Shown here: positions 15,277 through 23,499 of the stretch, one piece after another
Layout of the letters: each line of letters begins with the position of its first letter
Position numbering within the stretch: the first letter of the stretch is position 1
Assembly (NCBI GenBank): GCA_001303705.1
Contig: LJUI01000020.1
Span: forward strand, 1-25,523
Direction: 5' to 3'
Length of the DNA: 25,523 nucleotides
Origin: a candidate division TA06 bacterium SM23_40
GTDB lineage: Bacteria > LJUI01 > SM1-40
Notes under the pieces: model-generated
What the model was told of the DNA's origin: nothing
The model's database searches: none
Seen by the model: the letters and a program-made list of their open reading frames with translations, nothing else
Position numbers and translations under genes: made by a program

Positions 15277-16887
15277 ATGATCTGTCTGCAGTCTCGTTGG
15301 CGTCGATTCCGTTCGACAATTCTCATTTCGCTCATTCTGGTCGCGGTATGGTCAGGCGCAGAAGCGAGAGCGACCTCGGAACTGTACATGACCGGTGCTG
15401 AGCGGAGTCTCTCGCTCTCGCCGGATACGACCGGTGTCTATACTGATCCCTTCTGGCTCAATCGAACGCTCGTGTGGGGGAATTTCATATTGCCCGAGGA
15501 GATCCGCGGCGACTCCTGTTCGTTTCATATCTGGGCACGGAGGAGCGATGTCTCGGGGACTGCGCACTTCCGGGCGACGATATCGATTGATGAATGGGAT
15601 CTCGCGTCGTTTGATTTCTATCCTGCCAGCAATACCTACCAGGTGTACGAGCTGGACTTTCCGTGTGTGGTTCCCGATTCGACCGCAGGGCGCGAGGTGG
15701 GGCTCACCATCACGCTTGAGAGCCAGACAGAGGGCGAGATACGTTATGGCGAGGGTTACGAGTCCTCTATTGAGATCCCGGCCATCGTCGTTCCGATACC
15801 GGTCCTCTCGGTCATCGATTCGCTGGCTGTGCGCTCAGGTCCGCGCGACGTTGCATGGGACGAAGGGAGTTCTACTGTCTGGTATGTCGATGCGGACAGT
15901 GAAGTGATGATCGAGCTCGATCCAGATACGGGCGATGAGCTGACGGAGATACCCTCGCCCTGTGCGGCACCGGCAGGGCTTAGCTGGGATGGGGTGTCGG
16001 TCGGCGGCCCCTATCTCTGGCTCTCCAACGCCGATTCGCTCGGCGGCGACGATACGATCTACAAGATCGACATCGCTCAAGGCGCGGCAGTCGATACGTT
16101 CGAAGTATCGCTGGGTTGGTGTACCGGCCTCGGGTGGGACAATGTGACGCCGGGCGGGCCATACCTCTGGTGCCTCGACTTGGAGGCGGAGATGATATTC
16201 ATGTACCAGGCCGGCGAAGGCTCGCTCGTGCCCATGACGAACGCACCGCCGCCTGACGGGGATTGCCGGCCGCTCACGGTGGGTAGCGGATCCTACTGGA
16301 CAGCGACAGTGACGTCGGACGAAGATACGATCTTCACGGGCTGGCCCGGGACGACACCGGACCGTTTCGGGATGCCGGGTGGGCCGGAAGATCTTCCGGT
16401 TGGGCTTGCGCTCGACGAGACCTCTCCCGGAGGGCCGTTCCTCTGGTGTGCCGACGCAAACAGAAGATACATCTACAAACTGTCGCCGACTCCCACCCGA
16501 GTTGAGGAGGGTGGAGAGGGAGATGTGCCGGCAGGGCCGCACTCGTGCAGTCTCGAGCTGCACCAGAACTTCCCCAACCCGTTTGGTGGTGAGACGACGA
16601 TCCGGTTTCGGGTTGCGACGCCGGGATCGAGAGGCCCGGTCGTACCCCGGGAAGGAACCGCGGATGCGGGACAACAGGTGAGGCTCGCGGTGTACAACCT
16701 CCAGGGACAGCTCGTGAGGACGCTCTTCGGGCATTCTTCGGGGATGTCTGGGGAATTGGTGGCGAGGTGGGACGGGAGGGATGTGGCCGGACGACCCGTG
16801 GGATCAGGGGTCTACTTCGTGCGGCTGAGCCTCGGTTCGAATAGAGGCGAGGAGCACGTAACGAGGAAGATGGTGGTCCTCAAATAG
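15277..16887 (+). CDS. Secreted beta-propeller-like protein with C-terminal sorting/FlgD-like tail
   Basis: The 536-residue product has a signal peptide (RWRRFRSTILISLILVAVWSG, likely cut after AEARA). An N-terminal beta-rich domain of about 150 residues follows. Residues from about 185 to 410 carry repeated blade-like units: 'GPRDVAWDEGSSTVWYVDADS', then three copies of GGPYLW or GGPFLW preceded by 'GLxWD' (GLSWDGVSVGGPYLW, GLGWDNVTPGGPYLW, GLALDETSPGGPFLW). These resemble NHL/YVTN-type propellers. The last ~110 residues are LHQNFPNPFGGETTIRF, VYNLQGQLVRTLF, WDGRDVAGRPVGSGVYFVRL and RKMVVLK. This is the type A sorting domain that directs proteins through type IX secretion in Bacteroidetes and is widely found in candidate phyla. 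No secretion machinery is in the window; ligand unknown. Confidence 0.88.
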   Translation: MICLQSRWRRFRSTILISLILVAVWSGAEARATSELYMTGAERSLSLSPDTTGVYTDPFWLNRTLVWGNFILPEEIRGDSCSFHIWARRSDVSGTAHFRATISIDEWDLASFDFYPASNTYQVYELDFPCVVPDSTAGREVGLTITLESQTEGEIRYGEGYESSIEIPAIVVPIPVLSVIDSLAVRSGPRDVAWDEGSSTVWYVDADSEVMIELDPDTGDELTEIPSPCAAPAGLSWDGVSVGGPYLWLSNADSLGGDDTIYKIDIAQGAAVDTFEVSLGWCTGLGWDNVTPGGPYLWCLDLEAEMIFMYQAGEGSLVPMTNAPPPDGDCRPLTVGSGSYWTATVTSDEDTIFTGWPGTTPDRFGMPGGPEDLPVGLALDETSPGGPFLWCADANRRYIYKLSPTPTRVEEGGEGDVPAGPHSCSLELHQNFPNPFGGETTIRFRVATPGSRGPVVPREGTADAGQQVRLAVYNLQGQLVRTLFGHSSGMSGELVARWDGRDVAGRPVGSGVYFVRLSLGSNRGEEHVTRKMVVLK

Positions 16888-16903
16888 CATCACATGATCC
16901 CGT

Positions 16904-17052
16904 GAGGCTCGGAGGAAACTCAGATTTCACGAGGGTCGGAGGAAGCTCAGATCTCATGAGGCTTTGAGGAAGCTCAGATCTCATGAGGCTCGGAGGAAAC
17001 TCAGATTTTACGAGGCTCGGAGGAAACTCAGATTTTACGAGGCTCGGAGGAA
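16904..17052. repeat. 27-bp tandem repeat, about 5.5 copies
   Basis: Units begin GAGGCTCGGAGGAA or close variants at 16904, 16931, 16958, 16985 and 17012, with a partial sixth from 17039. Copies 4 and 5 are identical and the first three differ by a few substitutions. The block starts 17 bases after the stop of the propeller gene. Because 27 is a multiple of three it stays open as a repetitive peptide (RRKLRFYEA), but other frames are mostly open too and no ribosome-binding site is seen. I treat it as non-coding. Confidence 0.92.
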
Positions 17053-17156
17053 TCTTTTTCTGGATGAGCGCGGGGCGCCGTCTTCTCGCGCCTTGTTACT
17101 GGTGGGCCTGAGGTGCGGGCAGCACGAGGAGGGCGGTTGCTCCCGTGCGCTCCAGG

Positions 17157-17172
17157 GCCACGTGCACGTGGC
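17157..17172. other. 16-bp perfect palindrome upstream of the cobalamin locus
   Basis: GCCACGTGCACGTGGC is self-complementary, and the symmetry extends to 17154-17175 with one G/T mismatch. It lies about 55 bases before the probable promoter of the B12 locus. It could be an operator or an exact-symmetry chance site; nothing else identifies it. Confidence 0.4.
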
Positions 17173-17226
17173 TCTGTGGGGGAAGGGTGTGCCGCAGGAG
17201 CTGCGATCGAACGACGGTTTTTTCGG

Positions 17227-17256
17227 TTGACATAGTGAGGGCAGTTGACGTACAGT
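17227..17256 (+). promoter_or_regulatory. Probable promoter of the cobalamin uptake locus
   Basis: TTGACA (17227-17232), an 18-base spacer and TACAGT (17251-17256) lie just upstream of the riboswitch. A second -35-like TTGACG (17245-17250) and a palindrome TGTGTACACA (17260-17269) are close by, so the exact start is uncertain. Confidence 0.45.
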
Positions 17257-17282
17257 ATTTGTGTACACATAGACAATTCTGG

Positions 17283-17447
17283 GGACGGGTGCCGTGCAGG
17301 TGAAAAGGGAAGTACGGTGAGAGTCCGTCGCGGCCCCGCCACTGTGAGCGGTGACGAAAGCCGGAAGATCGGTGCGTATGAGCCACTGGGCTACGGCCTG
17401 GGAAGGCCCGGCGAGTAGGAGGATCCGCAAGCCAGGAGACCTGCCCG
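17283..17447 (+). promoter_or_regulatory. Cobalamin (B12) riboswitch
   Basis: The conserved core is clear: GGTGCCGTGCAGGTGAAAAG (17288 onward), GGGAA, GAGAGTCCGTCGCGGCCCCG, GCCACTGTGAGC near 17338, GACGAAAGCCGGAAGATC and the B12 box AAGCCAGGAGACCTGCC at about 17429-17445. Cobalamin binding to such leaders lowers expression of transport and synthesis genes. Its position directly before btuF, C, D and B fits control of the whole uptake locus. Confidence 0.96.
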
Positions 17448-17505
17448 TTCCTACGGAGTGACTGGCCCTCGCAGGGAGGGCCCGGCACAGCTGTTGGTGC
17501 GCGGT

Positions 17506-17549
17506 ACGCTCGGGACCCCCGTTGGAGGGTTCTCGGGCGTTCTTGATTT
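17506..17549 (+). terminator. Candidate riboswitch-controlled terminator
   Basis: A long stem is formed by 17506-17519 and 17527-17540 (CGCTCGGGACCC against GGGTTCTCGGGCG, with G-T wobbles and one mismatch), followed by TTCTTGATTT. It lies 60 bases after the B12 box and 150 bases before btuF, so it may be the transcription-termination platform. The switch pairing with the aptamer was not worked out. A second stem, GGCCCTC/GAGGGCC at 17464-17482, lies between the B12 box and this terminator. Confidence 0.5.
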
Positions 17550-17669
17550 GTGGGCGTTGTACCCGGGCGGAGCAGTTCGTCTGACGGAGCATGCCCGGCG
17601 GAGGCAAGATGCCCGCCTCGCGTGTGATGCTCGCGCCGGCGCGTTCAGGCAGAACGGCAGTCCATATAG

Positions 17670-17708
17670 TGGTGTCAGAATGGTCATGTCAAGATGGTGC
17701 TGTCAAAG
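17670..17708. repeat. 14-15 bp tandem duplication over the btuF start
   Basis: TGGTGTCAGA (17670-17679), ATGGTCATGTCAAG (17680-17693) and ATGGTGCTGTCAAAG (17694-17708) are successive related units. The third provides the start codon chosen for btuF. ATGs at 17680 and 17686 are out of frame with it. No Shine-Dalgarno is visible in these units. Confidence 0.6.
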
Positions 17709-18650
17709 ATAGTTGCATCGGCGGGCCTTAGATCCTGGGTGTCGGCGGCCGCGGCGTGTCTGCACCTCGCGAAGGTATGCATGCTGGCCGCGGTAGGCGC
17801 GACACTCGTCGCGGGATGCAGTTCACCGGAGCGCAGTGAAGAGCTTCAGGCCGCGGCCTATCGGGGAACTGACAGCCTCGATCGCACCGTGGTACTCGAG
17901 GTCCAGCCGGTTCGCCTTGTGTCTCTCGCCCCGAATATCACGGAGATTCTCTATGCCCTGGGAGCGGGGACGCGGGTCGTTGGCGTGACAACTTACTGTA
18001 ACTACCCACCGGAAGTGACGGGGACCAGGAGGGTTGGCGACTTCTCTAATCCGAGCCTGGAGCGGATCGTTACTCTCGAGCCGGATCTCGTCTTCCTCAC
18101 GTCACACGAACAGGGACCTCTCCTCTCCAAGCTGGAGGGGCTTGGCCTGCGCGCGTTCGTCGTTTATCCACAGACCATCGCGGAGCTACAGGGGATGATC
18201 GGGGAGATCGGTGCACTCATCGGATGCGAGGACGAGGCTGAGACGCTCGCGGCGGAGATAGGAGGGTTGTGGAAGGGAGCGGCAGAGGAGCGGCGGCCCC
18301 GGGTATTCCTCGAGATAACAGAAGATCCCCTGATGACGGTAGGAGACGACTCGTTCGTAGGGGAGATGATACGCCTGGCCGGGGGAGAGAACATCGCACA
18401 CGATCTGCCCCGTCGCTATGCCGTAATCAGTCCTGAACGTGTGATCGCAGCGGATCCGGAGGTGATCATCGTTGCCCACCCAGGTGCCAGTAGGGAGACG
18501 GTAGGGCAGCGGCTTGGGTGGGGAAGGATCGAGGCTGTGCGCAGCGGGAGGGTGTACGACGATATCGATCCCGACCTCATCATGAGGGCCGGTCCGCGCG
18601 TGGTGCAGGGCGTGGCCGCTCTCAGAGCGTGCATAAGTGAAGCCCGCTGA
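17694..18650 (+). CDS. btuF: Cobalamin-binding lipoprotein, BtuF-like
   Basis: This is a 318-residue periplasmic substrate-binding protein of the BtuF/FecB/HutB cluster. The N-terminus is long and ends in a lipobox (LVAGC, Cys42), so the protein should be anchored to a membrane by lipid. The binding fold begins 'RLVSLAPNITEILYALGAGTRVVGVTTYCNYP', with 'RVGDFSNPSLERIVTLEPDLVF' and, later, 'VGDDSFVGEMIRLAGGENIA' and 'PEVIIVAHPG'. BtuF captures cobalamin delivered by BtuB and passes it to BtuCD. B12 specificity is supported by the riboswitch upstream and by btuC, btuD and btuB downstream. The start is weakly supported: no Shine-Dalgarno precedes it, and an internal ATG (17781) would give a shorter signal peptide with the same lipobox. 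Confidence 0.92.
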   Translation: MVLSKIVASAGLRSWVSAAAACLHLAKVCMLAAVGATLVAGCSSPERSEELQAAAYRGTDSLDRTVVLEVQPVRLVSLAPNITEILYALGAGTRVVGVTTYCNYPPEVTGTRRVGDFSNPSLERIVTLEPDLVFLTSHEQGPLLSKLEGLGLRAFVVYPQTIAELQGMIGEIGALIGCEDEAETLAAEIGGLWKGAAEERRPRVFLEITEDPLMTVGDDSFVGEMIRLAGGENIAHDLPRRYAVISPERVIAADPEVIIVAHPGASRETVGQRLGWGRIEAVRSGRVYDDIDPDLIMRAGPRVVQGVAALRACISEAR

Positions 18651-18690
18651 ACGTGCGGAGGCGTGCTCGGACTCCTGAGTGCGGCAGGTG

Positions 18691-19187
18691 CTAAACAAGT
18701 TGACACAGAACGTAAGGGCGTTGACCTATCCGGGAGTCAAGCAAGTTGGCCTATCAGGCAACCGCGTTAACGTGTTCAGGGAGCCTGGGAGAGTAGCACA
18801 GGAGGCAACCGTGTTCACCCGTTCGGAAGGGTCAAGCACGGCAACACAGGAGGCAGCGGCGTTCACCCGTTCAGAAGGCTCAAGCACGACAGCACAGGAG
18901 GTAGTGGCTTTGACTCGTTCGGAAGGGTCGAGCACGGCAGCACAGGGGGCGGCGGCGTTCAGTCGTTCAGCAGGGTCAAGCACGGCAGCACAGGAGGCGC
19001 TTGCGTTGATCCTTCGGGAGTCGAGGAAGTCGACACAGCTGGCGCTTGCGTTGACCCCTTCGGGAGTCGAGGAAGTCGACACAGGAGGCAACCGCTATCA
19101 CCTGTTCGGGGAGTCAAGCAAGTGAACAGTGGAGGCAAGTGCGTTACCTCGTTTGGCAGGCCAAGTAAGTTGACACTTCTGTCAACA
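18691..19187. repeat. Degenerate 45-48 bp tandem repeat block between btuF and btuC
   Basis: About 10 units are seen, each holding a GTTNACC-CGTTCGG part, a GTCAAGCA(C/A)G part and an ACACAGGAGGCA part. The four central copies (about 18813-19005) are 48 bp and most alike; flanking copies are 45-47 bp and more divergent. This is the pattern expected of a decaying minisatellite growing from the middle. The block stays open on both strands, reading FTRSEGSSTATQEAAA-like units on + from GTG 18679. I see no ribosome-binding site or family, so a protein is not supported. It fills most of the 660-base gap within the B12 locus. Confidence 0.88.
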
Positions 19188-19316
19188 TCGTTGTCGGGTC
19201 GGCGCGCGGGCGGCCAGCAGACGATCCAGGCCGGGCAGAGCGGGCGGCGAGTTGCTCGCATCCCGGGTTGAGCCGTGTGGAAGCTCGGCGGTCAGATACA
19301 GAGAGGATAGTGCGTG

Positions 19317-20354
19317 ATGAGAGAGGGAAAGCGGCTGGTCAAGATTGGCCTTGCCTTGCTCTTCCTCGCCGGGAGCGGGTATCTCTGCGTGGCTATCGGC
19401 CCGGGGGCTCTCGCCCCGTGGCGATGGGATTGGACCTGGGCCGGCACGCTATTCGCCGGCGGGCGGTGGGGGGACCGGACGATGATAAACATACTCCTCA
19501 ATGTCCGACTTCCCCGTGTGGCGCTGGGAGCAGTTGTTGGCGCCGCCCTTGCGGGTACCGGGGTCGTGTTTCAGGGCCTGCTCAGGAACCCGCTGGGCGA
19601 TCCCTACATCCTCGGCGTCTCCTCGGGCGCAGCGGTGGGGGCGAGTGCCGGGATCCTCCTCGGGCTGGGCGCTTCTCTATATGGAACCGTGCTCATCCCG
19701 GTCACCGCCTTCTGCGGCGCCGTCGTCGTAATGTTCGTTGTGTACGCGCTCGGTCGAGTGGGAGGCAGAGTGCCGCCGGATACACTGCTCCTCGCCGGGG
19801 TGATCGTCAATTTCTTTCTCGGCGGCCTGTTGAGCCTTGCCATGGCGCTTGCCCAGCGCGAGCTTCACGAGATCGTATACATCCTGCTGGGCAATCTCGG
19901 ACTCATTCTGACGACGACAACGGTGATCCTGTTCGGCACGGTTGCGTTGCTCGTCGTCGCTGGCCTTGTCGTCGTCTATCTGTTTGCACGCGAGCTCAAT
20001 CTGCTCGCGCTCGGCGAGGAGCCGGCTGAACATCTGGGGGTCGACGTCAACCGCACGCGCAAGATTTTATTCGTTGTCGCGTCACTCCTCGTCGGGGCCG
20101 TCGTCTCGATCAGCGGCTTGATCGGGTTTGTCGGGCTGGTGATCCCGCACACGGTGCGCATGGTCTCCGGGCCTGATCACCGCACCCTCATTCCCCTGTC
20201 CGCGATGAGCGGCGCGATCCTCCTGATGTGGGCCGACGCAGTGGCACGCACGGTCGCGCCGACGGAGATACCGGTCGGCGTTGTCACTGCTCTCATTGGT
20301 GGTCCGTACTTCATCTACCTCCTGCGGCGGAGCCACCGGATGGTGATGCCATGA
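19317..20354 (+). CDS. btuC: Cobalamin ABC transporter permease, BtuC-like (FecCD family)
   Basis: The product is a polytopic FecCD-family permease of about 345 residues. Motifs include 'VRLPRVALGAVVGAALAGTGVVFQGLLRNPLGDPYILGVSSGAAVGA' near the N-terminus, the coupling loop 'LGEEPAEHLGVDVNRTRKI' and 'SGLIGFVGLVIPHTVRMVSGPDHRTLIPLSAMSGA'. It ends in 'IPVGVVTALIGGPYFIYLLRR'. It forms the inner-membrane channel, as a dimer, through which BtuF-delivered cobalamin passes. Sequence alone cannot tell it from a haem or siderophore permease; the riboswitch context decides. AGAGGA (19302-19307) precedes ATG 19317; GTG 19314 is a neighbouring alternative. Its stop overlaps the next start (ATGA at 20351). 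Confidence 0.93.
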   Translation: MREGKRLVKIGLALLFLAGSGYLCVAIGPGALAPWRWDWTWAGTLFAGGRWGDRTMINILLNVRLPRVALGAVVGAALAGTGVVFQGLLRNPLGDPYILGVSSGAAVGASAGILLGLGASLYGTVLIPVTAFCGAVVVMFVVYALGRVGGRVPPDTLLLAGVIVNFFLGGLLSLAMALAQRELHEIVYILLGNLGLILTTTTVILFGTVALLVVAGLVVVYLFARELNLLALGEEPAEHLGVDVNRTRKILFVVASLLVGAVVSISGLIGFVGLVIPHTVRMVSGPDHRTLIPLSAMSGAILLMWADAVARTVAPTEIPVGVVTALIGGPYFIYLLRRSHRMVMP

Positions 20355-21181
20355 ACGATCATCGAGGATCGATTCAGATCCGCGATCTCTGGTTCCGGTA
20401 CGAGGGAGACTGGGTGCTCAAAGGCATCGATCTCTCGATCGGGCCCGGCGAGGTGTGGGGCATCATCGGCCCCAACGGCGCCGGGAAGTCAACGTTGCTC
20501 AGGTGCGTGTCGGGGATCCGTCGGGCGCAGCAGGGGGAGATATGGCTGGAGGGGCAGAGGCTCGATCGGATGTCGCGGATCGACATTGCGCGGATCATGT
20601 CTGTAGTGCCGCAGGAGACTGCGATCGTCTTCCCGTTTCGTGTGCTGGAGATCGTTCTCATGGGGAGATCACCGTTTCTCGGGCGCTTCGAGATGGCCCG
20701 TGAGGGGGACATCGAGATCGCCAGGCAGAACATGGAGCTCGCAGAGTGCTGGGACCTGCGGGAGAGGCCGGTCACTGATCTATCGGGGGGGGAACGGCGT
20801 CGGGTCATGATCGCGAAGGCGCTCACCCAGTCGCCACGCATCGTGCTGCTCGATGAACCGACCTCCCATCTCGACATCGGGCATCAGGTCCAGATACTGG
20901 ATGCGCTCCGCGATCTGAGCGTGCGGGATGGGGTGACGGTGGTGGCGACGATGCACGATCTCAACCTGGCGAGTGAGTTCTGCGGGCGCCTGGCACTGAT
21001 GGCGGATGGACAAGTCGTAGCAGAAGGGAGGCCGGAGGAGCTCCTCGTGCCGGAGCTGCTCGAGCGGGTGTACCATGTGAGGCCCGATATCGCCGAGAAT
21101 CCGAGGACGGGAAAGCCGATGGTATTCGTCGGCACAGCAACAGGAAGGCGCGGCCGGGCCGGGACTCTCGTCGAAGAGTAG
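20351..21181 (+). CDS. btuD: Cobalamin ABC transporter ATPase, BtuD-like
   Basis: The 276-residue ATP-binding subunit has Walker A GPNGAGKST (40-48), Q-loop VPQET (86-90), signature LSGGERRR (144-151), Walker B IVLLDEP (164-170) followed by TSHLD, and switch His in TMHDLN (200-205). 'PNGAGKSTLLR' and 'QTGxxxPF…VLMGRSPFLG'-like regions are typical of the FepC/BtuD/HmuV group. It powers BtuC. Start ATG 20351 overlaps the btuC stop as ATGA, so translation is coupled; no strong Shine-Dalgarno is present. The C-terminus has an extra tail of about 25 residues ending GRRGRAGTLVEE. Confidence 0.95.
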   Translation: MNDHRGSIQIRDLWFRYEGDWVLKGIDLSIGPGEVWGIIGPNGAGKSTLLRCVSGIRRAQQGEIWLEGQRLDRMSRIDIARIMSVVPQETAIVFPFRVLEIVLMGRSPFLGRFEMAREGDIEIARQNMELAECWDLRERPVTDLSGGERRRVMIAKALTQSPRIVLLDEPTSHLDIGHQVQILDALRDLSVRDGVTVVATMHDLNLASEFCGRLALMADGQVVAEGRPEELLVPELLERVYHVRPDIAENPRTGKPMVFVGTATGRRGRAGTLVEE

Positions 21182-21272
21182 GCCGTAGATATCGGCCCGT
21201 ATCCGCAATCGGACGGACGGCAATCGATTTGTAACTATACCTCGCTCAGGTCTGCGCTAAAACTTCCTCTGC

Positions 21273-21286
21273 GATACAACTGTATC
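21273..21286 (+). other. Small hairpin in the btuD-btuB spacer
   Basis: GATAC (21273-21277) and GTATC (21282-21286) form a perfect stem around AACT, and adjacent GC/GC bases could extend it. It lies in the 149-base spacer before btuB. There is no T-run, so it is at most a processing or attenuation element. Confidence 0.3.
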
Positions 21287-21330
21287 TGCGGTCGGACCGT
21301 GGCTCGACAACATCTGGGGAGGGTGAGAAG

Positions 21331-23280
21331 ATGGCATATGGAGGAAGGCGACCGGGGAGGCTGGCGAACTGGATGGTGCCCCCGACGATATGCCTCCAGT
21401 TCGTACTGGCGTCTGCTGTGGGTCTCCACGCAGCGAAGATGCCGGAGGCCGATGCGCGCGCGCCAGGCGCGACTGGCGGGGAGGTCACGGACATAGATTC
21501 CCTGCCCTACGTTCCCATTCCCAAGTATACCTATGTGCTCGAGGAACTCGTGGTGACGGCATCGCGCATACGGGAGCCGGTCCGGACCGCGCCTGCGAGC
21601 GTAGCTGTCATCAGTGCCGAGGAGATCGTCGACTCGGGGAGCGACCTGTTGAGCGACGTGCTCGACCCGATCGCGGGCGTGAACGTGGCCCGGTACGGCT
21701 GGGTAGGGCAGCTCTGTACCGGCGGCCTGCGCGGCTCGACGTACCAGCAGGTGCTGTACCTGTACGACGGTCGTCCCTTGTATGACCCGCACACGGGCGG
21801 ATTCGATCTCTCGCATACAGCAATCAACGGGTTCGAGAGGATCGAGACTCTATTGGGAGGCGCGTCATCCCTGTACGGGGCGAATGCACTCGGAGGGGTC
21901 GTCAATCTGATTCCCAAAGTCTTCGACGGAGATGTGCCGTACACAAAGGTCACACTCGAACGGGGAACCTACAACACCTCGTTCAGCCGGCTCGAGTTCG
22001 GCACGCAGCTCAGCGAACGGTTGGACGTTTATGTCACGGGCGAGTACCGAACGACCGAGGGGTTCAGGGAGAACAGCGATTCGAAGGGAAGGAGTGCATC
22101 TGCAAGAGCGCGGTATTGGCTGAACGATCAGCTGAATCTCAATTTCTCGATCAATCGATTCAACGGCGAGCTTGGCGTCCCCGGTTCTCTCACATGGCCG
22201 TCGTCAGATGCGCGCCAGCGGGACAACCGGGTCGATATGGACGTGGGCCTACAGGGAGAAATCGGCTCATATGGCTATTCGAAACTGAACCTCTACGGGA
22301 GCGATATCTGGTACCGGTATGAGGATGCGTGGGGGACGACGAGCCACACTGACTTCATAGGAGGTGGGGTCGTACAGCACACGTTCCCCGAGTGGCGCGG
22401 GCAGCGCCTCACCCTAGGAGCGGAGGGCGAGATGGTAGAGGCGCGCGTCAATGCAGGAGATGAGGACCGGACCCACCGTGAGGGCCTGTACGTTCGGGGA
22501 GTGGTTCGCCCGATCCCGCGGCTCTCTCTCGTCGCGGGGGGCCGATATGACCACCATTCTCAGTACGGCTCACACCTCTCTCCATCCGTGAACGCCGGCT
22601 ATGAGATCGGTCCCATGCTCCTCGCCTTCGCGGGATACGATCATTCGTACAAGGCTCCGACACTGAACGATCTCGATCCCCGATGGAACGGCGACCCGGG
22701 TCTGAAGCCGGAGCAGGCAGATGCGGTTCAAGTAGGTCTCAGAGAGCAGGGTTTGCTCCCGGTCGAGGCACAGGTGGCGGCGTTTGCCCGTCGGACGAGC
22801 GACGAGATCATCTGGGTGACAGACGACGGGTTCAACTGGTATCCGCGCAACATTGGACGGACGGAGGCAAAGGGATTGGAGGTGAGTCTTCGTGGCGAGC
22901 TCGGGGCCGGATTCAGCGGCGCGGCTGCGTACGCCTATGCTGACGTACGAGATCGTGAAACTGAGAAGCTGATTCTGTACCGTCCCCAACACAGGGTGTC
23001 GGGGCATCTCCAGTACCGCCGTGCGTTGAGGCACGACCGGGTTCATGTGACGCTGCGGATCGGGGGACTGCACGTTGGAGAGCGGTATGCTGACAACGAA
23101 GAGTCGACGGCAGTGGAGAGCTTCACTCTTGTGAACGGCAGGGGCGTGCTCAAGATCGTCGACGTCTCCCTGTACTATGAGATCGACAACCTCCTCGATA
23201 GCGAATATCAGTACATGTTCGATTACCCGATGCCCCGCAGGACGACTTCCATCGGCATCGCGTGGGAGTTCTGGGACTAA
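21331..23280 (+). CDS. btuB: TonB-dependent cobalamin receptor, BtuB-like
   Basis: The 649-residue outer-membrane receptor has a signal peptide (LANWMVPPTICLQFVLASAVG, cut near HAA) and a TonB-box-like segment (YVLEELVVTASRI, about 68-80). The plug domain follows: 'APASVAVISAEEIVDSGSDLLSDVLDPIAGVNVARYG', 'GLRGSTYQQVLYLYDGRPL' and 'IERIETLLGGASSLYGANALGGVVNLI' with small variants. A 22-strand-type barrel ends in RRTTSIGIAWEFWD. It would import cobalamin across the outer membrane using TonB energy; no tonB/exbBD is in the window. The last residue is Asp, one past the aromatic residue that usually ends such barrels. GGAGGG (21318-21323) gives a strong ribosome-binding site. Confidence 0.93.
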   Translation: MAYGGRRPGRLANWMVPPTICLQFVLASAVGLHAAKMPEADARAPGATGGEVTDIDSLPYVPIPKYTYVLEELVVTASRIREPVRTAPASVAVISAEEIVDSGSDLLSDVLDPIAGVNVARYGWVGQLCTGGLRGSTYQQVLYLYDGRPLYDPHTGGFDLSHTAINGFERIETLLGGASSLYGANALGGVVNLIPKVFDGDVPYTKVTLERGTYNTSFSRLEFGTQLSERLDVYVTGEYRTTEGFRENSDSKGRSASARARYWLNDQLNLNFSINRFNGELGVPGSLTWPSSDARQRDNRVDMDVGLQGEIGSYGYSKLNLYGSDIWYRYEDAWGTTSHTDFIGGGVVQHTFPEWRGQRLTLGAEGEMVEARVNAGDEDRTHREGLYVRGVVRPIPRLSLVAGGRYDHHSQYGSHLSPSVNAGYEIGPMLLAFAGYDHSYKAPTLNDLDPRWNGDPGLKPEQADAVQVGLREQGLLPVEAQVAAFARRTSDEIIWVTDDGFNWYPRNIGRTEAKGLEVSLRGELGAGFSGAAAYAYADVRDRETEKLILYRPQHRVSGHLQYRRALRHDRVHVTLRIGGLHVGERYADNEESTAVESFTLVNGRGVLKIVDVSLYYEIDNLLDSEYQYMFDYPMPRRTTSIGIAWEFWD

Positions 23281-23374
23281 GGCCAACAGGAGCGGTAATG
23301 GCGGCCGGTCTTGAGTCGAGCAGTGACAGGGGTCCCGCCCATTTGACAACCAGGGCCTCTATTGCCATTATTAA

Positions 23375-23400
23375 GGTAGCCACCGGGTGGCTGCCTTTTT
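23375..23400 (+). terminator. Intrinsic terminator after btuB
   Basis: GGTAGCCAC (23375-23383) pairs with GTGGCTGCC (23387-23395, one G-T wobble) around CGG and is followed directly by TTTTT. It lies 95 bases after the btuB stop and should end the cobalamin transcript. Confidence 0.9.
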
Positions 23401-23499
23401 GGTGTCTGGCGCACACGGCACGACCTCCCGGCCCCCGAAGGGGGTGGAGGAGGTTGTGCCTCGCGCGAACCGGGCGGGTGGTTAGATGGCTCGGCCGGG

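Noticed and set aside
15835-16734. 299-codon open frame on the minus strand
   Set aside because: It is antisense to the secreted propeller gene; Arg/His-rich shadow composition.
16964-17230. 88-codon frame with (RRKLRFYEA)n peptide
   Set aside because: It arises from the 27-bp repeat, no Shine-Dalgarno is present, and other frames across the repeat are also open.
18691-19187. CRISPR array
   Set aside because: There are no identical repeats with unique spacers; whole units of 45-48 bp are repeated and diverged, and no cas gene is present.
23343-23371. Promoter TTGACA-17-CATTAT after btuB
   Set aside because: The -10 match is weak and transcription would start inside the btuB terminator, giving only about 20 bases of RNA; probably coincidence.
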